In this document: piece by piece, positions 8,562-17,647 of the stretch
Layout: every line of letters begins with the position of its first letter
Position numbering within the stretch: the stretch's first letter is position 1
NCBI GenBank assembly: GCA_036783645.1
Contig: DAIPWT010000020.1
Location: forward strand, 1 to 64,000
DNA: 64,000 nucleotides
From: UBA4732 sp002404095
GTDB lineage: Bacteria > Planctomycetota > Planctomycetia > Gemmatales > Gemmataceae
Reading direction: 5' to 3'
Notes under the pieces: generated by a model
What the model was told of the DNA's origin: nothing
The model's input: the letters and a program-made list of their open reading frames with translations, nothing else
Database searches by the model: none
Program-made: the position numbers and the translations under genes

Positions 8562-10082
8562 ATGTCTCGATTACGCTATTTCTTCTGCGTCCTGTGCGTC
8601 ACCCTGGGGGCCGTGCCGGCCCTGATGTTCTTGCTTCTCGCGCCGGGTCCGTCTGGGGCAGCCGTGCCGGCGCCGCCGCCCAAGGCGCCGGTCAGCTTCA
8701 TCAATGACGTGGCGCCCATTCTCAAAGAAAACTGCTTCGGCTGCCATGGATCCAAAAACCCCAAGGGCAAGCTCGACATGACCAAGTTCGGCGCCTTCCA
8801 GAAGGGCGGCACAAAGGATACGCCCTTCCATGCCGGCAAGCCCGACGACAGCTACATCCTTGACGTACTCAAGGCGACCGACAAGACGCGCATGCCGCCG
8901 GCGGATGTCGGCGACGCCTTACCGCCAACGAAGATCGCCGTTATCGAACAATGGATCAAGGAAGGCGCCAAACTCGACGCCGGCCTTGATGACAAAGCGG
9001 ATTTGTATCGTGAACTGCGCGCCCGTTGGAAGCCGCCCGTTCCCGCGGCGGCTTATACGTTTCCTGTTACCGTTACGTCGCTTGCCTTCACACCGGACAA
9101 CAAAAAGCTTGTCGTCAGCGGTCATCACGAACTGACCGTATGGGACGTGGCCACCGCCAAGCTAGAGAAACGCATCCGCACACGGGCGCGTCGCGCCTTG
9201 GCGATGGTCTTTCTACCCGACGGCATGTTGGCGGTCGCCGGCGGCCGGCCCGGCGAGGAGGGCGACGTGCGCGTCTACAATCTCAACGGCGGTACGCCGA
9301 AAGTCGAGAACGGTGTGGCCTATCTCGACGGCGTTGAGGACAAGGGCGTCATGGTCAAGCAGTTGCTCGACGCCGACGATGAGGTGCTGTGTCTGGCGCT
9401 CAGTCCCGACGGCAAGAAATTGGCGTCCGGCGGCTGCGACCGCATCGTCAACGTCTGGGACATTTCCGGCGGGGCCGTCAACGCCAAGCTAGAGCAGTCC
9501 ATCGAAAACCACGCCGACTGGGTGTTCGCGGTCGCCTTCTCAGCGGATGGCAAATATCTGATAACGGGCAGCCGCGACAAGACGGCCAAGGTGTGGGACC
9601 TGGCGACGAAGGAATCGGTGCTGACATTTCCGGATCATCAGGCGGCAGTCTACGGTGTGGCGATGAAGGCCGACGGCAAGACCGGCTATTCGGCTGGCGA
9701 AGACAATCAGATACGCGCGTGGAACGTGACCGGCGAACAGGCCGGCAAGCAGGTTCGCGCCACCGGCGGTCACGGCAAGACGATCACGAAGATGATGGCG
9801 GCGCCTAAGCAACCGCTGCTGGTGACAGCAAGCGCCGACGACACCGTGCGCGTCTGGAACGAGGACAATGGCGCGGCGATACGGACGTTGTCGGGACACA
9901 CCGATTATGTCTACGCCCTGGCGATCAGCTCGGACGGCGCGCTGATCGCATCGGGGTCGTTCAACGGCGAGGTCAAGGTGTGGAAGACGGCCGACGGCAC
10001 GGTGGTCAAGGCGTTCAACGGCTCGCCGGGCTTGGCGGCGCCGGCCGCGCCGCCGACGCCGCCCACGCCGCCGAAGAAATAG
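8562..10082 (+). CDS. planctomycete cytochrome C domain plus WD40 repeat protein
   Basis: A secreted or periplasmic protein of 506 residues. A signal peptide covers roughly residues 1-35. A cytochrome-c-like domain of the planctomycete PSCyt1 type follows, with one heme-binding CFGCH near residue 62. The rest is a beta-propeller of about six or seven WD40 repeats, several ending in VWD or VWN (for example VNVWDISG and AKVWDLAT). The C-terminus is Ala/Pro-rich. Such domain pairs are characteristic of Planctomycetota, but their substrate is not known. The MEMO-family gene starts 10 bases downstream, so the two are likely cotranscribed. Confidence 0.88.
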   Translation: MSRLRYFFCVLCVTLGAVPALMFLLLAPGPSGAAVPAPPPKAPVSFINDVAPILKENCFGCHGSKNPKGKLDMTKFGAFQKGGTKDTPFHAGKPDDSYILDVLKATDKTRMPPADVGDALPPTKIAVIEQWIKEGAKLDAGLDDKADLYRELRARWKPPVPAAAYTFPVTVTSLAFTPDNKKLVVSGHHELTVWDVATAKLEKRIRTRARRALAMVFLPDGMLAVAGGRPGEEGDVRVYNLNGGTPKVENGVAYLDGVEDKGVMVKQLLDADDEVLCLALSPDGKKLASGGCDRIVNVWDISGGAVNAKLEQSIENHADWVFAVAFSADGKYLITGSRDKTAKVWDLATKESVLTFPDHQAAVYGVAMKADGKTGYSAGEDNQIRAWNVTGEQAGKQVRATGGHGKTITKMMAAPKQPLLVTASADDTVRVWNEDNGAAIRTLSGHTDYVYALAISSDGALIASGSFNGEVKVWKTADGTVVKAFNGSPGLAAPAAPPTPPTPPKK

Positions 10083-10092
10083 GAGGGCCGTC

Positions 10093-11304
10093 ATGTCCGT
10101 CGCCAAACCGCAGTTGCGCCCGCACTTGGCCGCGTCTCCTGAAGACGCCAGCCGTCAGCGCTACATCGTCCACGACCTGTTGCGACTCAACGGCGCCTCC
10201 CTCCGTCTGAGCCCCCTAGAAGTGCAGTGGCTGCAACTATTCGACGGCCGGCGCACCCTGCGCGAGATTCAGACGGAAGCCACCCAGCAAGTAGGTGGAC
10301 AGCTCGTACCGTTGGAAGTCTTTACGGAGCTGGCGTCGGCGTTGGATGAAGCCTTGTTCCTGGAGGGGCCGCGTTATCGCGCCCACGTTGACGACCCGGT
10401 GCGCCAGCCGTCCTGCATCGGCGCCTACGAGGCCGACCCAGCCGCCTTGCGTTCCCAGATCGAGCGATTGTTCACGGGGCCGGGAGGCCCGGGCCTGCCG
10501 GGAAAGGCGCATCCCGACGGCCAACTGCGTGCGCTGTTGGCGCCGCACATCGACTACGCCCGCGGCGGCCGTACCTACGCTTGGGGCTACAAAGAGTTAG
10601 CGGAGCGCTCATCGGCGTCATTGTTCGTCGTCATCGGCACGTCGCACTACAGCGCTCATCGTTTCACGCTGACGCGCAAGAACTTTAAGACGCCGCTCGG
10701 CGTCGCCATGACCGACCAAACCTATATCGACGGGCTGGTGAAGCATTACGGCGATGGCCTGTTCGACGACGAGTTGATGGCGCATTTGCCGGAACACTCC
10801 ATCGAGTTGGAAATAGTATTCTTACAATATCTTTTTGAGGGCAAAAGGCCGTTCCGCATTGTGCCGCTGGCGGTCGGTTCGTTCCAGGACGCCGTGGCGG
10901 ACGGAACATCGCCTTCGGACCAGGATGATGTTCGGCGCATGATCGAGGCCTTGCAAGCGATGGAACGCGAGACGAAAGAACCGATTTGCTACCTCATAAG
11001 CGGCGATCTGGCCCACATCGGGCCGAAGTTCGGCGATCATTGCCCCGCCGCCGGCTCGTGGCTGGATGAGAGCCGCGAACGCGATCAAGCCATCCTGCGC
11101 CAGGCGGAATCGGCCGACCCGGCCGGCTATTTCCGCGTGATCGCTGAAGAGAACGATTGTCGCCGTATCTGCGGCCTGCCGCCGACGTATATGGTGTTGG
11201 AAGCGCTGCGGCCCGGCTCGGGCAAAGTGCTGCATTACGACCAATACGTTCATCCGCACGGCAACGAAAGCGTCAGCTTCGCCAGCGTGGCGTTTTACCA
11301 ATGA
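10093..11304 (+). CDS. MEMO-family (AmmeMemoRadiSam system protein B-like) protein
   Basis: A 403-residue protein. The ~100-residue N-terminal part resembles a small helical PqqD-like module. The rest is a MEMO domain related to class III extradiol dioxygenases, with conserved LLAPHIDY, IGTSHY and EHSIELEIVFLQYLF and a late GDLAHIGP. The ATG at 10093 has an AGGAGG ribosome site at 10081-10086, overlapping the stop of the WD40 gene, so the two genes are probably translated from one message. AMMECR1 and radical-SAM partners, often found nearby, are absent. The function in bacteria is not established. Confidence 0.85.
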   Translation: MSVAKPQLRPHLAASPEDASRQRYIVHDLLRLNGASLRLSPLEVQWLQLFDGRRTLREIQTEATQQVGGQLVPLEVFTELASALDEALFLEGPRYRAHVDDPVRQPSCIGAYEADPAALRSQIERLFTGPGGPGLPGKAHPDGQLRALLAPHIDYARGGRTYAWGYKELAERSSASLFVVIGTSHYSAHRFTLTRKNFKTPLGVAMTDQTYIDGLVKHYGDGLFDDELMAHLPEHSIELEIVFLQYLFEGKRPFRIVPLAVGSFQDAVADGTSPSDQDDVRRMIEALQAMERETKEPICYLISGDLAHIGPKFGDHCPAAGSWLDESRERDQAILRQAESADPAGYFRVIAEENDCRRICGLPPTYMVLEALRPGSGKVLHYDQYVHPHGNESVSFASVAFYQ

Positions 11305-11391
11305 CGGAGTTATTTTTTCAGTGAAGCGCGCACGCGATTGCCGCCCCGCAGCTTCCAGGCGGCGCTTCTGCGCTGGCTCCCCATTTACTCC

Positions 11392-12990
11392 TCATTTCTG
11401 ATCACCCTGGCGTACCCGCGTCGCTCGGATGACCACGTCGTGCCTAAACGACGGCAGATCCACGTCGATTTTCTTGCCGCCCTCCACGCGCGAGGCCGGC
11501 GATCCGGCGCCGGTTGTCGGAGAATAGAAGCTGACGAGGAAGGCTCCGGCGGGGAGGTCCAGCGCGGCCTTTCCCTCAATCGGCTCGCCCGCCGACGAGT
11601 CGGCCGCCTCGCGGCCATCGGCCAGGTAGGCGACGTAGTCCTTGCCCTCGACGGCCAGGCCCGACGCCACCAAATGCTCCGGCAGTCCGGACGCCCAATC
11701 GGCCCGCGGCCGGGCGTGGACGAAGTCGAACGAGTGGATGAACGCCGACAGATGCCCCATCCAGGCCCGAATGCCTCGCCGAGAGTCCAGCGTACCCGCC
11801 TCACTCCCGACCGTGATCGAGAAGTCGATGTAGTCGTAATGCGAACCACTCAGCACCGCCATCCACGCCCGCTTGCGGTGGATTGTCCAGCCGGCCGCGT
11901 CCCGGTAGAGGCTGGCCGCGTTGTCCTCATCGATTACGCACGGTTTGCTCGCGGCGGAAACGGCCAGACAGAAGTCGCGCAGCTCCTTCAAGCGCAGTTG
12001 CTTCGACATGAAGTTTCCCATGTCGTAGGTGCGATCCTTCCACTTCAAGAAGGGGTGCGGGTGGACGTTGACGGCGTCCCAGAGCGGGCCGGTGAAACTT
12101 TCCTCCAGCCGCTGCGACAACTTGCCCGCGTCGAAGGCTTGAGTGCCAAACACCAAATGCTTGCGGTCGCGTTGACGCAGCTCCTCGCGCACCGCGCTGG
12201 CGATTCCTTTCTGCCACTCGTCCACCTCGGCCGGCGAAACATGGCCCGGCATTCCGCCGGCCGGCTCGTTGCAGACTTCGTAGTAGATGTTGTCGAAGTC
12301 ACAGGTCTCCTGGACGATCTTGCGGGCGTAGCTCAACTGCCTTTCCACTAATGCGCTATCCTTGAGGGAATCGTACTCGGGCCAGGCCGCCTTGCCGACG
12401 CTCTGCTTGTTGTTTTGAGCGTTGAGTGGATTGAGCGACCAGACTAAATCGGTATAAGTGTGGCTGAAAAGCGTCAACTCGACCACGACGCCCAGCGCGG
12501 AGGCCTTGCGGAGAAAACAGCTGAGACGGTCGAAGTATTCCGGGTTCCAGCGGTCCAGGTCATAGGCCGGCTCGCCGTCCGCCGCCTTGCCCGGCCCGGT
12601 GCGGACCCAGGGGGCGAGGTAATCGGGCGACTCCGGCTTGCAGGGGGAGGACGGATTGCGCGGAGTCTGTAGCTCGCGATACAGCAGGAAGGTGCGGGTC
12701 AGTGTCATCCCTCGCCCTGCCGCGTCATCGAGATATTTCTCGAAGTCAAACGCCCGGTTAAGGACCGATCCATAGTGTTCGCTCGCGGTGACAAGCACCA
12801 GGGGGCGGCCCCGGAAGAGGAAGTAACGGGGGTTGTCCGGGTGCAGCGCCACGGGGAGCTTGGTCATGACCGAAGGGGCCGCGGTCGCCGGATCCGTCAG
12901 GAACGGCAACGCGAGAGCGACGCCGGCGCCGCGCAGGAAGGTGCGGCGGGTGAGCGGGCGGGTATTGTGGACAAAGTAGGGTGGGTTCAT
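11392..12990 (-). CDS. Tat-exported glycoside hydrolase-like (GH5-type TIM barrel) protein
   Basis: A 532-residue protein. The N-terminus has a twin-arginine signal (LTRRTFLRGAGVALALPF), so it is exported folded. The body looks like a (beta/alpha)8 glycosidase of the GH5/cellulase type: a YYEVCNEP motif supplies the candidate acid/base Glu after an Asn, and PCVIDED is a candidate nucleophile region. The C-terminal ~90 residues resemble a beta-sandwich found after such barrels. The substrate is unknown. The ATG at 12990 was preferred over a GTG at 12996. It is convergent with the MEMO gene. Confidence 0.7.
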   Translation of the reverse strand: MNPPYFVHNTRPLTRRTFLRGAGVALALPFLTDPATAAPSVMTKLPVALHPDNPRYFLFRGRPLVLVTASEHYGSVLNRAFDFEKYLDDAAGRGMTLTRTFLLYRELQTPRNPSSPCKPESPDYLAPWVRTGPGKAADGEPAYDLDRWNPEYFDRLSCFLRKASALGVVVELTLFSHTYTDLVWSLNPLNAQNNKQSVGKAAWPEYDSLKDSALVERQLSYARKIVQETCDFDNIYYEVCNEPAGGMPGHVSPAEVDEWQKGIASAVREELRQRDRKHLVFGTQAFDAGKLSQRLEESFTGPLWDAVNVHPHPFLKWKDRTYDMGNFMSKQLRLKELRDFCLAVSAASKPCVIDEDNAASLYRDAAGWTIHRKRAWMAVLSGSHYDYIDFSITVGSEAGTLDSRRGIRAWMGHLSAFIHSFDFVHARPRADWASGLPEHLVASGLAVEGKDYVAYLADGREAADSSAGEPIEGKAALDLPAGAFLVSFYSPTTGAGSPASRVEGGKKIDVDLPSFRHDVVIRATRVRQGDQK

Positions 12991-13013
12991 CGGCACTACC
13001 TGGACAAGATGGG

Positions 13014-13448
13014 TCAGTACATATCAAGCATATGCTCGCCGCCGTGTTCGGGGTTGCCGATGAGCCGATGATTTTTGCAATCGGCGACAAAATCGAGCAA
13101 TTCCAATGGAACCTGGCCGATCAGCACCGGGCAATCCTCTGGAACCTCCGCCACGTCGCTCAGGCAATCACGTCCCTGGATCGTCAAGCGAACTCCGCTG
13201 TAAATTTGAAGGGTCACCGAGCCAGCGCTGCTCCGGGCCCTTCGGGTGCGCACAGGGAGCAGCCCGAGTTGGTCGATCAATCTCTTCGGCATCGAAAGGA
13301 TCGTCGCGCTCGTGTCCACCAGCGCCTCCGGAATTTCCACGAACCGCACTTGTTCGGCGGGTAGAGTTCCCTCTTGGACTTTGTATAAGTCTGGCAGGCT
13401 TTCCACCTTCGCCGTCACGAGTATTCTTCCCACCGCTTGCGTCTCCAT
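13014..13448 (-). CDS. retropepsin-like aspartic protease domain protein
   Basis: A 144-residue single-domain protein. ALVDTSATILSMP matches the retropepsin active-site strand with D-T-S instead of D-T-G, and PVLIGQVPLELLDF matches the later conserved strand of the family. Retropepsins act as dimers, so one domain per chain fits. The ATG at 13448 has GGAGG about seven bases upstream; the frame runs on to 13541 but lacks similarity there. The gene ends 24 bases before the Tat hydrolase gene on the same strand. Whether it is proteolytically active is unknown. Confidence 0.75.
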   Translation of the reverse strand: METQAVGRILVTAKVESLPDLYKVQEGTLPAEQVRFVEIPEALVDTSATILSMPKRLIDQLGLLPVRTRRARSSAGSVTLQIYSGVRLTIQGRDCLSDVAEVPEDCPVLIGQVPLELLDFVADCKNHRLIGNPEHGGEHMLDMY

Positions 13449-13701
13449 AACGGCCTCCAAAAGTGTGATGCGCAGGCTGCGCCATTGTAGCACGTAAGCA
13501 AAGAGTCGCGCGGGCGGCCGTCCTCTAGTAGCAGCGTCCATGTTGTGCGAGTCCGATGAGCGCGATCAGGCATGGCACGGCCGGGCGACCCTCGCCCGAT
13601 GGCCCACTTGCCGCCCTTCCCCTTGACCCCAGCCGCGCTCCCGGCAACCATAGAGGCGTTACGATCCCTTGCGAAATGGGAGACAAGGGGGGGCAAGTAG
13701 C

Positions 13702-13980
13702 ATGTCAATTCGGAAGTACTGGGCGTTGCACGCCCTCGTCCTGCTGCTGACGCTGTACGTCGGCTCCTACCTCTACCTCTCGCGGCGGGGAGCCGCCGAG
13801 TGCGATGCTCTCGGCTATATGCCTGCGGCGCTTTACTTCTCACCGCCGCAGCCCAGCCGCGAATGGGAACGCTGGAACTTCGGCTGCGTCTGGTTTTACT
13901 GGCCGCTCATCAAGGCCGACTTCTATTTGGGCACTGGCAGATGGCCGGGCAGCGCGCCCCTGTGGGATCTCAAAAAATAG
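13702..13980 (+). CDS. small membrane protein, unknown function
   Basis: A 92-residue protein with one N-terminal hydrophobic helix (WALHALVLLLTLYVGSYLYL), then a short aromatic-rich domain (EWERWNFGCVWFYWPL). It could be a single-pass protein with the small domain outside. The ATG at 13702 follows a G-rich ribosome-binding stretch. Nothing recognised; its neighbours give no clue. A 120-base stretch after it holds degenerate GGCAAA-type repeats. Confidence 0.55.
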   Translation: MSIRKYWALHALVLLLTLYVGSYLYLSRRGAAECDALGYMPAALYFSPPQPSREWERWNFGCVWFYWPLIKADFYLGTGRWPGSAPLWDLKK

Positions 13981-14101
13981 CCGCCATTTTGCTCCCGTCT
14001 GGAATGCTAAAAACCTGAGAGGTTAAAAGGCAAACGGAGGTTTAGAGGCAAAGCCGGTTGAAAGGCAGGTTTTCGGTTTAAGGGCAAAGCCGCTCTGGGC
14101 A

Positions 14102-15088
14102 TTATACCGTAGTCCGCACCTTCAGCTGGCGAAGCCCTTCCGCAATGGACACTTTCGGCTCATATCCCAAGTCGCGCCGCGCCGCGCCGATGTTAAACCA
14201 GTGGGCCGTCGTCAGTTCGCGCGCCAGGAAGCGCGTCATCGGCGGCTCGTCGCGGCACCCCAGCATTGTGGACGCCGTCTCCAGCAGGCAGCCGGTTGTG
14301 TACGCCAGCCATACCGGGACCGTGCGCGTCACCGGCGGGACGCCCTCCGTCGCCAGAATGCGATTTATCAGATCCCATAAGGGAATCGGCTCGCCGTTCG
14401 ATAAGAAGTACACCTTGCCAGCCACGGTCGAGCCGGGGGCCAGGCGGTCGGCGGCCGACACATGCGCATCGGCGGCATTGTCGATATAGATACTATCGAT
14501 AAGCTTGTTTGCCCGGCCGATACGGCGCAGGCGTCCCGCGCGGCCGCGCTCCAGGATGCGCGGTAGGAGGTGGTTGTCGCCGGGGCCCCAGATCAGATGC
14601 GGCCGCAAGGCGACCGTGGCGAGGTCGGGGCCGTTTGCCGCCAACACCAGCCGTTCCGCTTCCGCTTTCGTCTTGGGGTAGGCCGCTTCGTAGTGCTTCG
14701 GGTACGGCGTCGATTCGTCCACACCTTCCAGATCGCGGCCGTCGAAGACCACGCTCGGCGAGCTGGTGTAGACGAGGCGGCGGACGCCGCGCTTGCGACA
14801 TGCGGACAAGACGTTTTGGGTGCCAATGACGTTGGCGCGGTGGTAGTCGGCGTAGGCGCCCCAGACGCCGGCCTTTGCCGCGACGTGGAATACCACGTCG
14901 CAACCCGCCACGGCCGCTTCCGTGGCGCTGAGGTCGGCCACATCGCCCTGGACTTGCTCCACACCGAGAGCATCCAATTCGGAGTAGCGACGCCGCGATA
15001 GGCTGCGCACGCGGTCGCCGCGCGCGACCAACAGGCGAACGATCGCGCCGCCGAGAAAGCCGCCGCCGCCGGTCACGAGGGCGTTCAT
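14102..15088 (-). CDS. oleD: NAD(P)-dependent 3-beta-HSD-type reductase, OleD-like
   Basis: An extended short-chain dehydrogenase of 328 residues. It has the Rossmann motif TGGGGFLGG, the VAAKAG strand, a catalytic YPKTKAEAE (YxxxK) and the 'RPHLIWGPGD' segment typical of 3-beta-HSD-like enzymes. In the OleABCD pathway OleD reduces the beta-keto acid from OleA to a beta-hydroxy acid. Its ATG overlaps the stop of the upstream OleC gene (ATGA at 15085-15088), indicating translational coupling. OleA and OleB are not in the window, so the pathway assignment rests on the oleC pairing. Confidence 0.8.
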   Translation of the reverse strand: MNALVTGGGGFLGGAIVRLLVARGDRVRSLSRRRYSELDALGVEQVQGDVADLSATEAAVAGCDVVFHVAAKAGVWGAYADYHRANVIGTQNVLSACRKRGVRRLVYTSSPSVVFDGRDLEGVDESTPYPKHYEAAYPKTKAEAERLVLAANGPDLATVALRPHLIWGPGDNHLLPRILERGRAGRLRRIGRANKLIDSIYIDNAADAHVSAADRLAPGSTVAGKVYFLSNGEPIPLWDLINRILATEGVPPVTRTVPVWLAYTTGCLLETASTMLGCRDEPPMTRFLARELTTAHWFNIGAARRDLGYEPKVSIAEGLRQLKVRTTV

Positions 15089-16743
15089 AACAACTCTTTC
15101 CGCGCCCACTCGGCCAGCTTCTCGCGGAATATCTTAGCGTTGTGACGCACATCCACCGGAAAATTGTTGTGAAAGAGTATCGTCTTTATCGCTTGTGTAT
15201 GCGGCCGGGCGGCGCCCAGTTCCAGCAACTCCTGACGCAGCATTTCGCGCGGCATCGGCACGTCTTTGTCCGGCTCCACGCACAGCACCGGCTCCGTCAC
15301 GCCATTCCGGGTCACGCCGACCAAAGCTGACCGATGGATCGCGCGATGGGCGTTGAACACCCCCTCACAGGGGATCGTGAAAAACGTCCGCTCCGGCGTT
15401 ATGACGCGCTGCGACTTACGGCCGCAGAACCATAGGCGACCTTTTGCATCCAGATAACCAAGGTCGCCCATGCGATGCCAGAAACCGCCTGCCGGGTCAG
15501 TGATCTTGGCCAACGCCGTCGAATCGGGCCGGTTGAAGTAGGATCGCGTTACGACCGGACCTTGGGCGACGATTTCTCCTATTTCGCCTCGCTTAACTTC
15601 GAGATCGTCGCGCCAGGTCGTGATGGGTGCGTCGTCGATGCCGATGACGCGGGCGGACATGCCCTCCACCGGCCGGCCGACGCAGACGCCGCCGCCCTCC
15701 GTCGTCCGTATTCGCGTCTCACCCAATATCTCGTCACTGCCAATCGAGCAGACCGGCAGCGCTTCCGTGGCGCCGTAGGGCGTAAACACTTGTACGCCGT
15801 CAGCCAGCAGCGACTGGAAGCGCTCCAGCGCCGACGCCGGCACGGGAGCCCCCGCCGAGATCACTCGCCGCAACGACGGCAGTTTGGCGCCGTGCAGCAC
15901 GCCGTAGCGGCCGACGCGCTGGATCAAGGCCGGCGAGCCGAACAGGTTCGTTACGCCGTAGGCGCCGATGGCGTCAATGATCTTGCGCGCATCGACGCGG
16001 GCCGGCTTAGTCGGGTCCATTTGCGGAATTACAGACGTTATGCCCAATGCAGGCCCGAATAGTCCGAAAAGGGGAAACGTCGGTAAATCGACTTCGCCGG
16101 GTTGAATATCATACAGACTTCGTAGTAAATCCACTTGGGCCGCGAAGATGGCATGCGTATAGACGACGCCCTTGGCGACGCCGGTGCTGCCGCTGGTGAA
16201 CAGCACGGCGGCTGTCTCATCCGCCGCCGGTTCGACGAGGGAAAATGCGCGTTTGCCGCCGAGTTTGCGCACTTGTTCTAGGGTACAGCCGCGCCAGCCG
16301 AGGCGCATGCCGACGGTGACGCAATGGCGGATAGTGTAGCGCCCCCAGCCGAGGATGGTGCGCGCCAAGTGGGCTTCCGGCGCGCCGATGAAGGCTTCCG
16401 GTTCGACCTCGCGCAGGCAGACGCCAAGGCGTTTCAGGCCCATACCGGGGTCGATAAGTACGACAACGGCGCCAGCTTTGAATAAAGCGAAAGTGAGAGC
16501 GTAAAAGTCCAAACTTGGCGGCGTCATCAATACGGTGCGCATACCGCGGCCTATGCCGATGCGTTCAAGGCCGGCGGCGAGGCGGTCGGTTTCGGCGTCC
16601 AATTCGCGGAAGGTGTAATGGCGATAACGGAGGCGGCCTTGGCGGTCACGGCCGCGCGGCTGCACGATGGCCAACGCTTGTGGCCGAGCCGCGGCCATGG
16701 CCGGCAGGTGGGCGGCGATGTTTCCGGGGTATGCCATGTTCAT
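15085..16743 (-). CDS. oleC: AMP-forming acyl ligase family, OleC-like beta-lactone synthetase
   Basis: A 552-residue ANL-superfamily enzyme. The adenylation core has LFTSGSTGVAKGV, YGATEALP and GDLGYLDAKGRLWFCGRK. The N-terminal block around TVLMTPPSLDFYALTFALF and the LIDPGMGLK stretch are characteristic of OleC, which turns beta-hydroxy acids into beta-lactones rather than CoA esters. The start at 16743 gives the usual family length; the open frame continues upstream over another gene but with atypical composition. A possible AGGAG lies about 12 bases before the ATG. It lies between an SDR gene (14-base gap) and oleD (4-base overlap). Confidence 0.85.
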   Translation of the reverse strand: MNMAYPGNIAAHLPAMAAARPQALAIVQPRGRDRQGRLRYRHYTFRELDAETDRLAAGLERIGIGRGMRTVLMTPPSLDFYALTFALFKAGAVVVLIDPGMGLKRLGVCLREVEPEAFIGAPEAHLARTILGWGRYTIRHCVTVGMRLGWRGCTLEQVRKLGGKRAFSLVEPAADETAAVLFTSGSTGVAKGVVYTHAIFAAQVDLLRSLYDIQPGEVDLPTFPLFGLFGPALGITSVIPQMDPTKPARVDARKIIDAIGAYGVTNLFGSPALIQRVGRYGVLHGAKLPSLRRVISAGAPVPASALERFQSLLADGVQVFTPYGATEALPVCSIGSDEILGETRIRTTEGGGVCVGRPVEGMSARVIGIDDAPITTWRDDLEVKRGEIGEIVAQGPVVTRSYFNRPDSTALAKITDPAGGFWHRMGDLGYLDAKGRLWFCGRKSQRVITPERTFFTIPCEGVFNAHRAIHRSALVGVTRNGVTEPVLCVEPDKDVPMPREMLRQELLELGAARPHTQAIKTILFHNNFPVDVRHNAKIFREKLAEWARKELL

Positions 16744-16757
16744 TACGAAGATCGCTC

Positions 16758-17507
16758 CTAACCAAGATCTTCGATCCCCTGCGGCCAAACGTCGCGCGGC
16801 TCGTAGCCGACCAGTTCCCGCGCCGGCCCGGCGTCGTACACTTCCTCCCGGAGGGGCCGGCTCATGGCGTAAACGACGGCGAAGCGAATGTCCGCGGCAG
16901 CCTCGGCGGCGAGAGCGAAGAAGCGGCCCGCATCGCCCGGACTCAGGTAAACGTCCGGCCCCCATTCCGTTCCGGCCAACTCCTCCGCGTGTTCCTTGTT
17001 GCGAGGGCACCACCCCAAACGAGCGGCGATCACACTGCGGCCGTGGGCGTCGGCGAAGGCGCGGCCGGCCGCTTCCTGAAAGACCTTCGTGGCCGCATAC
17101 CAGCCGCGCGGCGTCGGCTGCACGTCCGCACGGATCGGCAGCGGCCCGGTGAACCGCTGATGCCACACGACTTGTCCGCTGCTCGCCAATACGACGCGGC
17201 GCACATCGGCCAGCCGCGCCGCTTCCAGGACGTGATAGGCGCCGACGATGTTATTCGGAAGCAGTTTCGTGAGAAAATCGTCGTCGTCGGGCGTGGCGGC
17301 TAGGTGGATGAGAGCGTCAATGCCTTCCGCGGCTCGGTGGACGGCCGCCGCATCGGCAAGATCGCTCACGACAGATTCGTCGGCATCCGGAGTGGCAACG
17401 AGGTCGAGGCCGCGGACGAAATGGCCGCGCGCCTTCAACTCGCGCACGACCGCGCGGCCGATCCGGCCCGCCGAGCCGGTGACGAGAACATGCAGTGACT
17501 TGGCCAT
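16758..17507 (-). CDS. NAD(P)-dependent epimerase/dehydratase (extended SDR)
   Basis: A 249-residue Rossmann protein with TGSAGRIGR near the N-terminus, a LIHLAA strand and the catalytic YAATK. It resembles NAD-dependent epimerases or uronate dehydrogenases; the substrate cannot be assigned. It is the first gene of an operon with oleC and oleD, so it may act in the same lipid pathway. Its first ~56 codons and the 5' flank are duplicated at 20467-20714, where they form the start of a chimeric gene. Confidence 0.8.
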   Translation of the reverse strand: MAKSLHVLVTGSAGRIGRAVVRELKARGHFVRGLDLVATPDADESVVSDLADAAAVHRAAEGIDALIHLAATPDDDDFLTKLLPNNIVGAYHVLEAARLADVRRVVLASSGQVVWHQRFTGPLPIRADVQPTPRGWYAATKVFQEAAGRAFADAHGRSVIAARLGWCPRNKEHAEELAGTEWGPDVYLSPGDAGRFFALAAEAAADIRFAVVYAMSRPLREEVYDAGPARELVGYEPRDVWPQGIEDLG

Positions 17508-17587
17508 GTGCGTGGTCCCCCACCGCTTGGATTGGCTTCGCGGTCTCTGTTAGTCAGAGTAGGGAATCGGCTGGGGAAGTACTTGTT
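17341..17587. repeat. source copy of a ~250-bp duplication (SDR 5' end and leader)
   Basis: The first ~165 bases of the SDR gene and ~80 bases of its upstream leader recur, in the same orientation, at about 20467-20714. The protein parts differ at only a few of 56 positions, and the leader shares GTTAGTCAGAGTAGGGAATC. Edges are approximate, read by eye. Confidence 0.8.
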
Positions 17588-17647
17588 AGCGTCGGTAGCA
17601 AGGAGTTTTCAAAAGAAGGGCATGGCGAAATCTCCTGCCTGGCGAAT

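Noticed and set aside
13981..14101. A riboswitch or small RNA before the oleD stop.
   Set aside because: The stretch has only degenerate GGCAAA-like repeats and lies 3' of genes on both sides.
15085..17166. The oleC frame could start at 17166 and be 693 residues.
   Set aside because: The first ~140 residues are Arg/Gly/Ala-rich and lie over the SDR gene; the ATG at 16743 gives the usual OleC size.
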